NCBI RefSeq assembly: GCF_002005425.1
Contig: NZ_CP019704.1
Location: 1,322,001-1,386,000 of the forward strand
Direction: 5' to 3'
Origin: Polaribacter sp. BM10
GTDB taxonomy: Bacteria; Bacteroidota; Bacteroidia; Flavobacteriales; Flavobacteriaceae
DNA: 64,000 nt
This document shows, one piece after another, positions 1 to 8,308 of the stretch. Each line of letters starts with the position of its first letter. The first letter of the stretch is position 1. The position numbers and the translations under genes are program-made. The notes under the pieces were generated by a model. The model saw only the letters and a list, made by a program, of their open reading frames with translations, was not told the origin of the DNA and did no database searches.

Positions 1-1280
1 ATCAAAACGGCCCGTTAGAATATGGTTTTAGAGGCAATGCAAGAAACTTCGATTTAAATAGAGACTTTATAAAACAAGACACTAAAAATACGGCAGCTTT
101 TGCAGAAATTTTTCATGCAGTACAGCCAGATGTTTTTATAGACAATCATGTTAGCAACGGTGCAGACTATCAATATGCAATTACTCATTTATTTACACAG
201 CACAATAAATTGGGCGGCAAATTAGGTAGTTTTTTAGAAACGACCATGAGGCCAGAAATAGAACAATCTTTAGAAGATAAAAACATTATTATTACACCGT
301 ATGTAAATGTTTGGGGCAATACGCCAGAGGCAGGTTTTTCACAATTTTTCGATTCACCACGATATTCTACAGGTTACACTACTTTGTTTAACACTTTGGG
401 CTTAATGGTAGAAACACATATGTTAAAACCTTATAAAATTAGAGTAGAACAAACTTATGCACTTATGCTTTCTGCTTTTGATTTTACAGAAAAAAATTCA
501 GAAAAAATTAAAGAATTAAGAGCAAAAGCACTCGAAGAAATTCTTGCTAAGAAAAAATACCCAATTGCATTTGCTGTTGATAACACCAAACCCACAACAC
601 TTAATTTTAAAGGGTATGAAGCTAGTTATATAGACAGTAAAGTTACAACTGGCAAAAGGTTGTTTTACGATACTTCAAAACCATTTGAAAAAGAAACCAA
701 CTACTACAACAATTTTAACATCAAAAAAGAAATCAACATACCAAATGCCTACATTTTAAAACAAGGTTGGCATAAAGTTGTAGAACGATTAGATAATAAT
801 GCCATTGCATATACTCGTTTTAAAAACGACACTACAATTACTGTAGAGGTTTCTCATATTAAAGATTATAAAACTAGAAGTGCTGCATACGAAGGGCACT
901 ATTTACATTATGGTACAGAAACTGTAAAAACAACAAAAGAAGTTGCATTTATGGCAGGTGATTTGTTGATTCCTACAAATCAAAACGGACTTAGATATCT
1001 TATAGAAACTTTAGAAGCAGAGGCTACAGATTCATTTTTTAATTGGAATTTCTTTGATACTATTTTACAGAAAAAAGAAGGCTATTCTGCATATGTTTTT
1101 GAGGATATTGCCGAACAATACCTTTCTGAAAACCCTGAATTAAAAATTGCTTTGACAGAAAAGATTAAAAATGATGCCAATTTTGCGAAAAACCCAAGAG
1201 CACAATTAGATTTTGTGTACAAACAAACGCCACATTACGAGCCTGCACATTTATTACTGCCAGTTTATAAATTGTATTAA
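1..1280 (+). CDS. M14 family zinc carboxypeptidase (5' end missing)
   Basis: The reading frame is open from base 3 to the stop at 1280, so the gene begins left of the window. The visible part carries the M14 signature NARNFDLNRDF near its start (the asparagine/arginine substrate-binding segment), then DNHVSNGADYQY, whose histidine is the expected third zinc ligand, and later VETHMLKPY, where the glutamate fits the general base. The first zinc ligands (HxxE) would lie upstream. The family are metallocarboxypeptidases, in Flavobacteria usually exported, but no signal peptide can be seen here. A TTG at 210 is an artificial start, because conserved M14 motifs lie before it. Function beyond peptide or amide hydrolysis is not resolved. 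Confidence 0.85.
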   Translation, partial: QNGPLEYGFRGNARNFDLNRDFIKQDTKNTAAFAEIFHAVQPDVFIDNHVSNGADYQYAITHLFTQHNKLGGKLGSFLETTMRPEIEQSLEDKNIIITPYVNVWGNTPEAGFSQFFDSPRYSTGYTTLFNTLGLMVETHMLKPYKIRVEQTYALMLSAFDFTEKNSEKIKELRAKALEEILAKKKYPIAFAVDNTKPTTLNFKGYEASYIDSKVTTGKRLFYDTSKPFEKETNYYNNFNIKKEINIPNAYILKQGWHKVVERLDNNAIAYTRFKNDTTITVEVSHIKDYKTRSAAYEGHYLHYGTETVKTTKEVAFMAGDLLIPTNQNGLRYLIETLEAEATDSFFNWNFFDTILQKKEGYSAYVFEDIAEQYLSENPELKIALTEKIKNDANFAKNPRAQLDFVYKQTPHYEPAHLLLPVYKLY

Positions 1281-1343
1281 ACTTTTTACAAAGCTATACT
1301 TATACGCTTTAAAAGATACTACCCTATTAAAATAAACAACATC

Positions 1344-1388
1344 AATAGATTTGTAAAAGCTTTAAACAGCGATTACAAATCTATTTTT
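1344..1388 (+). terminator. Putative rho-independent terminator after the M14 gene
   Basis: Two 13-base arms, AATAGATTTGTAA at 1344-1356 and its exact reverse complement at 1373-1385, enclose a 16-base loop and run into five Ts. The stem is AT-rich, so it is weaker than the other terminators in this window, but it lies where the M14 transcript should end. Confidence 0.45.
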
Positions 1389-1521
1389 GTAATAGACAAA
1401 CAATGGTTTTGCTTTTAATTAGCCCATAAACTCTTGCTTTACACTACATAAAAACCCATCACTTAAAATTAGCAACAAACTCTTTTTTATTTGTAACTTG
1501 TAGACTTTAAAACGTCTATAA

Positions 1522-1989
1522 GTGAATACAAATTTATCTATCAACGGAAAAACATATACCATAAATGCACAAGAAGACATGCCACTTCTTTGGGCAATTC
1601 GAGACATTGTTGGCTTAACAGGTACTAAGTTTGGTTGCGGTGTTAGCCAATGCGGTGCTTGTTCTGTATTATTAGACGGTAAATTAACCAAATCTTGCAG
1701 TGTACCGGTTTCTTACGCTCTAGACAAGCAAGTGTTTACAATCGAAGGAAGTTCTAAAAATTTAGAAATTTTAAGACAAACTTGGTCAGAAATTAATGTA
1801 CCACAATGTGGTTATTGTCAGTCTGGGCAATTAATTGCAGCCACTGCTCTACTAGACACTGTGGCAAACCCAACAGACCAAGATATAGACAAAGCCATGA
1901 GTAATAATATTTGCAGGTGTGGTACTTATACTCGTATTAGAAAAGCAATTCACGAAGCAGTAGCCCTTAAAAACAAAACAGATGAGTAA
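1522..1989 (+). CDS. (2Fe-2S) subunit of a molybdenum hydroxylase (isoquinoline 1-oxidoreductase alpha type)
   Basis: A 155-residue small electron-transfer subunit. The plant-type ferredoxin cluster is CGVSQCGACSVLLDG (about residues 39-53) followed by a cysteine in KSC; the C-terminal second cluster is formed by QCGYCQSG and CRCGTY. This is the full two-cluster layout of the xanthine oxidase family small subunit, of normal length. GTG at 1522 is the start: an in-frame TAA lies immediately upstream (1519-1521) and the protein begins MNTNLSINGKTY as expected. It overlaps the next gene by 8 bases, so the two are translationally coupled subunits. The separate FAD subunit of xanthine dehydrogenases is absent, which fits the isoquinoline oxidoreductase subclass. 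Substrate unknown. Confidence 0.93.
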   Translation: MNTNLSINGKTYTINAQEDMPLLWAIRDIVGLTGTKFGCGVSQCGACSVLLDGKLTKSCSVPVSYALDKQVFTIEGSSKNLEILRQTWSEINVPQCGYCQSGQLIAATALLDTVANPTDQDIDKAMSNNICRCGTYTRIRKAIHEAVALKNKTDE

Positions 1990-4195
1990 CATACAAAAAA
2001 TAGACAGAAGAAATTTTGTAAAACTATTTGGTTTGGCTTCTGGTGGAATAATTTTAGGATGTACATCAACCACAATAGACAAGAAATTTAAACCCACTAT
2101 AAATCCAGATTTTTTTGAACCTAATCTATTTGTACAAATAGATACCGCTGGTACAATTACTTTAATTGCTTCTAGATCTGAAATGGGACAAGGCATAAGA
2201 ACCTCTTTGGCTTCTGCAATTGCAGATGAATTAGAAGCAGATTGGCAATACGTAAATGTAAAACAAGCAACAGGGCATGAAAAATACGGAAACCAAAACA
2301 CAGACGGTTCTAGAAGTGTAAGAACAAGATTAGAACCCATGCGTAAAATGGGTGCAGCAGCTAAAATGATGTTGATTTCTGCGGCAGCCACAAAATGGAA
2401 CATTACTGAAAAAGACTGCAAAGCAGAAAATCATTTTATTATAAACACCTTAACTAACGATAAGTTATTTTATGGTGATTTGGTGGCATTGGCATCTCAA
2501 TTAGAAGTCCCAAAAGAAGCAACAATTCAGTTAAAAAAAGTAGCCGATTTTAAATATATTGGCAAAACCTTAAAAAGTGTAGATTTAAAAGATTTTACAA
2601 CCGGAACCGCCACTTATGGTATCGATGTAAGAATACCAAACATGCAATTTGCAGCCGTTGCCAGATGTCCGGTAGCATTTGGCTCTGTAAAGAGTTTTAA
2701 AAAAAATAAGGCAGAAAAAGTTGCGGGTGTTTCACAAATTATAGCATTAAAAAGACGTACGCCACCTACCGGAAAATTCTTTGGTATGCTTGGTGGGGTT
2801 GCCGTAGTTGCCAACAATACTTGGGCAGCTTTTCAAGGTAAACTAGCTTTAGATATCGAATGGAATTATGGTGACAATGTTTCTTTTGATACAGAAAAAT
2901 TTAAACAAATACTTACAGAACGCGTACACAAAAGAGGTAAATTAGTTCCTGGTGGTAACGGAAACGTACATAGTGCTTTTAAACATGCAGATAAAGTAGT
3001 AGAAGCTACCTACCATGTGCCTTTTTTAGTACATGCGCCTATGGAAGTGCCCAATGCTACTGCTTGGTTTCAAAAAGATAAAATAGAGGTTTGGGCACCT
3101 GTGCAAGATCCACAAACTGCTAGAAGTGAATTAGCACACTTTTTTGAAATTCCGATTGAAAACATTACCATTAACGTTACATTTTTAGGTGGCGGTTTTG
3201 GTAGAAAATCAAAGTCGGATTTTGTAGTTGAAGCGGTAACTATTTCAAAGAAAATAAACGCGCCGGTACAAGTAGTTTGGACGCGAGAAGACGATATACA
3301 ACATAGTTTTTACCATGCAACAAGTGCACAATATTTAAAAGGAAGTTTGTTAAACGGTAAAGTAACCGGTTGGTTGCAAAGAGTTGGGTTTCCTTCTATT
3401 GTTTCTTCTTTCAAACCTTTGTCTGATTATGCCTCTGGTTTTGAACTTGGCCAAGGTTTTACCAAAAACCCATATCAAATCGCTAATTTTAGATTAGAAA
3501 ACGTAAAGGCAGAAGCCCACCTTAGAATTGGCTGGTTGCGCTCTGTAGTTCATATTCACAGTGGTTTTGGTAACAACTCTTTTGTAGACGAATTGGCCTT
3601 TGCAGGGAATATTGATCCTGTACAAATGCATTTAGATTTACTAAGCAAAGAAACCCCAAGTTTAGAAAAAACAGCATTGCAATATCGCACTAACAGAATG
3701 GTTGCTGTGTTAAAACAAACCGCTAAAATGGCCGATTGGGGTAAAAAACTTCCTAAAAACCACGGTATGGGTGTTGCCATACATTATAGTTTTTATAGCT
3801 ATGTAGCCACTATTGTAGAAGTTTCTGTTATTGATAAAAAAGTAAAAATAGAAAATGTATTTACCACAATAGATTGTGGTTTGGCTTTAAATAAAGACAA
3901 TATTAAAAACCAATTAGAAGGTGCAGCCATTTTTGGAATGTCTTTAGCCATGTACGGTAAAATCTCTACAGAAAATGGTGCTGTTAAGCAGCATAATTTT
4001 TTCGATTACCAAATGGCACGCATGCAAGACGCCCCAAATGTACACATACATATAATGGATAAAATGCACGAACCACCAACAGGCGTAGGTGAACCTGGTG
4101 TACCTGTAATGGCACCTGCTATTTGCAATGCCATTTTTAAAGCTACAGGGCAACGTGTAAGAAGTTTACCTTTAACAGATGCTGGCTTTTTGTAA
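1982..4195 (+). CDS. Molybdopterin-binding large subunit of a xanthine dehydrogenase-family oxidoreductase (isoquinoline 1-oxidoreductase beta type)
   Basis: 737 residues. The N-terminus DRRNFVKLFGLASGG followed by IILGC looks like a Tat signal with a lipobox cysteine, so the enzyme is probably exported folded with its cofactor and anchored as a lipoprotein (inference). Cofactor-binding signatures include LGGGFGRK (about 400) and GVGEPGVPVMAP near the C-terminus, whose glutamate matches the catalytic glutamate of the family. Length and motifs match IorB/CoxL-like subunits that pair with a two-cluster 2Fe-2S protein, encoded just upstream with an 8-base overlap. Family reaction: hydroxylation of a heteroaromatic or aldehyde substrate with water as the oxygen source; the real substrate cannot be read from sequence. 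No maturation gene lies nearby. Confidence 0.92.
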   Translation: MSNIQKIDRRNFVKLFGLASGGIILGCTSTTIDKKFKPTINPDFFEPNLFVQIDTAGTITLIASRSEMGQGIRTSLASAIADELEADWQYVNVKQATGHEKYGNQNTDGSRSVRTRLEPMRKMGAAAKMMLISAAATKWNITEKDCKAENHFIINTLTNDKLFYGDLVALASQLEVPKEATIQLKKVADFKYIGKTLKSVDLKDFTTGTATYGIDVRIPNMQFAAVARCPVAFGSVKSFKKNKAEKVAGVSQIIALKRRTPPTGKFFGMLGGVAVVANNTWAAFQGKLALDIEWNYGDNVSFDTEKFKQILTERVHKRGKLVPGGNGNVHSAFKHADKVVEATYHVPFLVHAPMEVPNATAWFQKDKIEVWAPVQDPQTARSELAHFFEIPIENITINVTFLGGGFGRKSKSDFVVEAVTISKKINAPVQVVWTREDDIQHSFYHATSAQYLKGSLLNGKVTGWLQRVGFPSIVSSFKPLSDYASGFELGQGFTKNPYQIANFRLENVKAEAHLRIGWLRSVVHIHSGFGNNSFVDELAFAGNIDPVQMHLDLLSKETPSLEKTALQYRTNRMVAVLKQTAKMADWGKKLPKNHGMGVAIHYSFYSYVATIVEVSVIDKKVKIENVFTTIDCGLALNKDNIKNQLEGAAIFGMSLAMYGKISTENGAVKQHNFFDYQMARMQDAPNVHIHIMDKMHEPPTGVGEPGVPVMAPAICNAIFKATGQRVRSLPLTDAGFL

Positions 4196-4553
4196 TTATT
4201 AAAAAACTTGGTATCTCTTTGAATAAATATGCAACATAAAACCTTTTTTTAAGTTTAAATGTTGTATATTGTACAAAGCGCATACTTACCTACAAAACAA
4301 GCGTTTACAACCACCACTAATAAAAACACTACTACTTCTTAAAATTTATACTAGTATAAATTCAAAAATATTCTAGTATATTTTCAAATATATTCTACAA
4401 CTTTTACAAACTTGCTCCTGTGCAATGTTGCAATTGCTCAGCAGCTTAGCAGTATTTGCTGCTGTGTTGTGTAGTGATTAGTACCTAAGGTTATCGATTA
4501 CTCTTTTATTTTTTATAAATTAGTGCTTATAATTTTTATTATATGGTTTAATA
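4196..4553. other. 358-bp non-coding boundary region with palindromes
   Basis: No ORF of note. It holds an 18-base perfect palindrome ATTTATACTAGTATAAAT (4344-4361), a partial second copy of its CTAGTATA core at about 4373-4380, and a locally GC-richer hairpin with arms CAGCAGC (4439-4445) and GCTGCTG (4458-4464). It separates the molybdenum hydroxylase genes from the NUDIX/helicase module and probably contains that module's promoter, though I see no clean TAnnTTTG box. Confidence 0.5.
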
Positions 4554-4943
4554 ATGAATAAAACTATCAAAGTTACCTGTGCTATCATTTTATTTGACAA
4601 TGAAGTTTTAGCAGTTCAAAGAAGTGAAACAATGAAACTTCCACTGAAGTGGGAATTTCCAGGAGGAAAAATTGAAGAAGGAGAAACAGAAATTGAATGT
4701 TTAAAAAGAGAAATTTTTGAGGAATTAAATATCAAAATTGAAATCAAAAATCAGTTAACTCCTGTGACTCATGAATATCCTGATTTTAAAATTAAATTGA
4801 TTCCTTTTACTGCTGAATATGTTTCAGGTGAATTAATACTTAAAGAACATGCTAACTCTGTTTTAGTTAATAAAAAAAAATTGATTAATTTAGATTGGGC
4901 TGAAGCAGATTTACCTATTTTAAAAGAATATTTATCACTATGA
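4554..4943 (+). CDS. NUDIX hydrolase (MutT-like) partnered with the PLD-helicase
   Basis: A 129-residue single-domain NUDIX protein. The Nudix box begins GKIEEGE and ends REIFEELNI at about residues 37-59; all acidic metal ligands are present, while the usual glycine near its end is asparagine. The opening KVTCAIILFDNEVLAVQRS and WEFPGGK are typical of (deoxy)nucleoside triphosphate pyrophosphohydrolases of the MutT/CTP-pyrophosphohydrolase group. Its stop overlaps the start of the large helicase gene by 4 bases (ATGA), so the two are made together. Family knowledge suggests nucleotide sanitising or signal-nucleotide cleavage; a role as accessory or regulator of the helicase is inference. Confidence 0.9.
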   Translation: MNKTIKVTCAIILFDNEVLAVQRSETMKLPLKWEFPGGKIEEGETEIECLKREIFEELNIKIEIKNQLTPVTHEYPDFKIKLIPFTAEYVSGELILKEHANSVLVNKKKLINLDWAEADLPILKEYLSL

Positions 4944-7900
4944 ATCAAGGAATTTACGAAGAATTAATAACCCAATTAGTATCTGAAAAATTAAATGAAC
5001 TTGATAAAGATAAATTCTTTCTAAAGAAAACTTCAATTGACAAAGAGGAAGCCTCAAGTGTTTTATCTAAACATCTAGCTAAAACTTTAAAACATGCATT
5101 TCAACTTATAAAAGGCAAAGCCGAATTACAAATTGAAATTGCTAACAAAATAATTAAATTACTTAAAGACGAATTAAATAAACAAGAATTTAATGATGAT
5201 TTAGTTAGTGTAGAAGGTGAAATTTTAAAGGCAGTATTTTCAAAAACTGATGCGCACTTTTCAAATTTAGATTTAAGATTAAAAGAAATAACCCCTTACA
5301 CAAGATTAACACAAAGTGAATTATTTACAGGTGGAAATGGTGGTCTATCACTAGAAAGTGAGCTTAAAAAGGAGATTCTTTCGTCTAACGAAATATATCT
5401 TCTTGTCTCTTTTATAAAATTTAAAGGTATCATTATTCTTGAAAAAGAGTTAAGAGAATTTACTGAACGTGGTGGAAAACTAAAAGTAATTACCACGACA
5501 TATATTGGAGCAACAGATTATAAAGCTATTCAACTACTTTCAAAACTACCAAATACTGAAGTTAAAATATCGTACAATACAAGTAATGAAAGGTTACATG
5601 CAAAAGCATATCTTTTTTATAGAAATACTGGATTTCATACAGCATATATTGGCTCTTCTAACTTTTCGAGGTCAGCTTTAACAGATGGTTTAGAATGGAA
5701 TTTAAAAGTTACAACCAAAGAAGTAAGTCACATAATTGATAAATTCAACAAGACATTTGATTCTTATTGGAAGAGTGATGATTTTGAATTATTTGATGAT
5801 TCTAAACACAAAGAGAAACTTCAAAATGCCTTAAAACAAAGTAAATTTAGTAAACCTTATGAAAACGCTACAGCTTTGTTTGATATTAAACCTTTTCCTT
5901 ATCAAAAAGAGGTATTAGAAAAACTAGAAGTAGAAAGAACGGTTCACAAAAGGTTTAGAAACCTTGTAGTAGCAGCAACTGGAACTGGAAAAACAGTTAT
6001 TTCTGCGTTTGATTACAAACGTTTTAAACAAAATAATAAGTCTGCAAAACTTCTATTCCTTGCACATAGAAAAGAAATTATCCAAAAATCATTGTCTACT
6101 TTTCAAGGTGTTTTAAGAAATAATAATATTGGTGAATTATGGGTTGACGGTATCACTCCTAATAACTTCGAGTTTGTATTTGCTTCTGTACAATCTATTA
6201 AAAACAAATTTGAAGAATACAACTTAACTCCTGATTATTATGATTACATCATAATAGATGAATGTCATCATCAAAAAGCAAATAGTTATAGAGACATAAT
6301 TAATTATTTCAAACCAAAAGTTTTACTTGGCTTAACTGCAACTCCAGAAAGAATGGATGGTGGAGACATTTTAGAAGATTTTGAGAATAAGATTGCTGCA
6401 GAAATTAGACTTCCAGAAGCAATGAATCGAAAATTGCTTTGTCCTTTTCAATATTTTGGAATTACCGATAGTGTTGATTTAACAAACGTAAGTTGGTCAA
6501 GAGGAAAATATGCACCAAGTGAATTAACAGATTTGTATACAGGGAATGACAGAAGAGTTAGGGAAATCATAGATGCATTAGACAAATACACAAAAGATAT
6601 AAATGAAGTTAGGTCTTTAGGTTATTGTGTTACAATGGAACATGCAAAATTCATGGCTAAAAAATTTACTTTAGCTGGATTAAAAGCTGGCTATCTAACT
6701 AGCGAAAACAGTAAAGACAGAGTTTATATTCGTCAGAAATTAGAAAAAAAAGAAATCAATTATCTATTTGTTGTCGACATGTTTAACGAAGGAATCGATA
6801 TTCCAGAAATCGATACGGTTTTATTTTTAAGACCAACTGAAAGCTTAACAGTCTTTTTACAACAATTAGGAAGAGGATTAAGACTTCATGAAGAGAAAGA
6901 TTGCTTGACAGTTTTAGATTTTGTTGGAAACTCAAAACCTGAATACAACTTTGAAAGTAAGTTTAGAGCTTTAATAGGTAAAACAAATACAACTGTTTTA
7001 AAAGAAATTGAGGACGATTTTCCTCATCTACCTTTAGGTTGCTCTATCATTTTAGAGAAAAAAACAAAAGAAACAATACTTAAAAATATTACAGCTGCAA
7101 CCTCATTAAATAAGAATAAGTTAATTCAAAGAATACAGCAATTTCAACATGACACTTATCTACCTTTAACAATCGGTAACTTTAGTAAGTTTTATAATAT
7201 ACCATTACAATCAATATACAAAAGAGGTAGCTGGAAACGATTATGTCAATTAGCCGGAAAAATCAATGATTTTGATCCGAAAAATGAGAAAGAAATAGTC
7301 TCTGCCATATCGAATAAATGGCTTTCAACAAATTCGTTAAGCTATTTTACATTCATTTTAAAAATTGCCAAACAAAATTTTAATATAAATATTTCAGAAT
7401 TCAATCAAAACGAAAAAATCATGCTTTTGATGTTACATTATGATGTTTGGCAAAAAGAAGGTGGTTTTGATTCATTAGAAGAAAGTATTAAAACAATTGG
7501 TTTAAATAAAATTTTAATTGAAGAAATTAAAGAAGTTCTCGAATTATTAATCGAAAATATCGACTTTAAAGAATTACCTATTCAGCTACCTTATGAACAG
7601 CCATTGAAATTGCATAGTCGTTATACTAGAGACCAAATATTATCAGCATTTAAATTTAGTAGTTTTAACAAAAAATCATCTAATAGAGAAGGAACAGCAT
7701 TAAATAAAGACTTAAATACTGAAATATTATTTATCAATCTTATAAAATCCGAAGAAAACTTTTCACCAACAACAATGTATGATGATTATGCTGTAAATGA
7801 ATTATTATTTCATTGGCAAACTCAAAATTCTGCTAGACCAGATTTGGGAAAAGGTCTATCATATATCAAGCATAAAGAACAAGAAAAAAGAATTCTTCTT

Positions 7901-8074
7901 TTTGTTCGAGAAAAAGCAAAAAATGAATTTGGTAAAAGTACCGGTTACGTATTTATTGGAGAAGGAGAAATAAAAGACCATTATGGTTCAAAACCAATGA
8001 ATATTAATTGGGAATTAAAAGAGCCAATGCCTCTTTATTTATGGAAAGATGCTGCAAAATTATCAATTGGATAA
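4940..8074 (+). CDS. PLD-nuclease / superfamily 2 helicase / DUF3427 fusion protein
   Basis: 1044 residues in three parts. Residues about 130-290 form a phospholipase D-like (HKD, COG3886-type) nuclease domain with HAK at 220-222 and GSSN at 238-241; the aspartate of a full HKD motif is not evident. Residues about 315-690 are an SF2 helicase: Walker A ATGTGKT (345-351), DECH (440-443), TATP (466-469), a NEGIDIPEIDT segment, and QQLGRGLR as motif VI. From about 895 (HSRYTRDQILSAF) to the end is a DUF3427 domain. Proteins of this build are scattered and strain-variable in bacteria. The ATP-driven helicase plus nuclease suggests action on foreign or damaged DNA. Coupled to the upstream NUDIX gene. 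Function in defence is inference. Confidence 0.92.
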   Translation: MNQGIYEELITQLVSEKLNELDKDKFFLKKTSIDKEEASSVLSKHLAKTLKHAFQLIKGKAELQIEIANKIIKLLKDELNKQEFNDDLVSVEGEILKAVFSKTDAHFSNLDLRLKEITPYTRLTQSELFTGGNGGLSLESELKKEILSSNEIYLLVSFIKFKGIIILEKELREFTERGGKLKVITTTYIGATDYKAIQLLSKLPNTEVKISYNTSNERLHAKAYLFYRNTGFHTAYIGSSNFSRSALTDGLEWNLKVTTKEVSHIIDKFNKTFDSYWKSDDFELFDDSKHKEKLQNALKQSKFSKPYENATALFDIKPFPYQKEVLEKLEVERTVHKRFRNLVVAATGTGKTVISAFDYKRFKQNNKSAKLLFLAHRKEIIQKSLSTFQGVLRNNNIGELWVDGITPNNFEFVFASVQSIKNKFEEYNLTPDYYDYIIIDECHHQKANSYRDIINYFKPKVLLGLTATPERMDGGDILEDFENKIAAEIRLPEAMNRKLLCPFQYFGITDSVDLTNVSWSRGKYAPSELTDLYTGNDRRVREIIDALDKYTKDINEVRSLGYCVTMEHAKFMAKKFTLAGLKAGYLTSENSKDRVYIRQKLEKKEINYLFVVDMFNEGIDIPEIDTVLFLRPTESLTVFLQQLGRGLRLHEEKDCLTVLDFVGNSKPEYNFESKFRALIGKTNTTVLKEIEDDFPHLPLGCSIILEKKTKETILKNITAATSLNKNKLIQRIQQFQHDTYLPLTIGNFSKFYNIPLQSIYKRGSWKRLCQLAGKINDFDPKNEKEIVSAISNKWLSTNSLSYFTFILKIAKQNFNINISEFNQNEKIMLLMLHYDVWQKEGGFDSLEESIKTIGLNKILIEEIKEVLELLIENIDFKELPIQLPYEQPLKLHSRYTRDQILSAFKFSSFNKKSSNREGTALNKDLNTEILFINLIKSEENFSPTTMYDDYAVNELLFHWQTQNSARPDLGKGLSYIKHKEQEKRILLFVREKAKNEFGKSTGYVFIGEGEIKDHYGSKPMNINWELKEPMPLYLWKDAAKLSIG

Positions 8075-8102
8075 ATTATTAACAAAAATAGTATAATTCA
8101 AC

Positions 8103-8297
8103 ATGAAAAAAGAAAAGCAAACATTATTTGCTATCTATAAAAACGACATTCATTTAGGAAATGAGAAGGGAAACAATTTAAAAGCTGCAATAAAAAAATA
8201 TCTTATTGCAGCATTATTTAAGGAATCTTTAAATGATAAAGAATTCGTTTCTTCGTATTCAGGTAAAAAAGCAATTAAAGGCAACCACTTTTTATAG
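8103..8297 (+). CDS. Small uncharacterised protein downstream of the PLD-helicase
   Basis: 64 residues, starting 28 bases after the helicase stop and ending 11 bases before the convergent SulP gene. The protein is basic and soluble-looking (LFAIYKNDIHLGNEKG, then a likely amphipathic helix), with no cysteine pairs, signal peptide or membrane segment. I do not recognise a named family. Its position and strand make it the third gene of the NUDIX-helicase transcript. It is probably real because the frame is clean and codon use resembles the neighbours, but its shortness keeps confidence modest. Confidence 0.55.
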   Translation: MKKEKQTLFAIYKNDIHLGNEKGNNLKAAIKKYLIAALFKESLNDKEFVSSYSGKKAIKGNHFL

Positions 8298-8308
8298 AAA
8301 TGCCCCTC

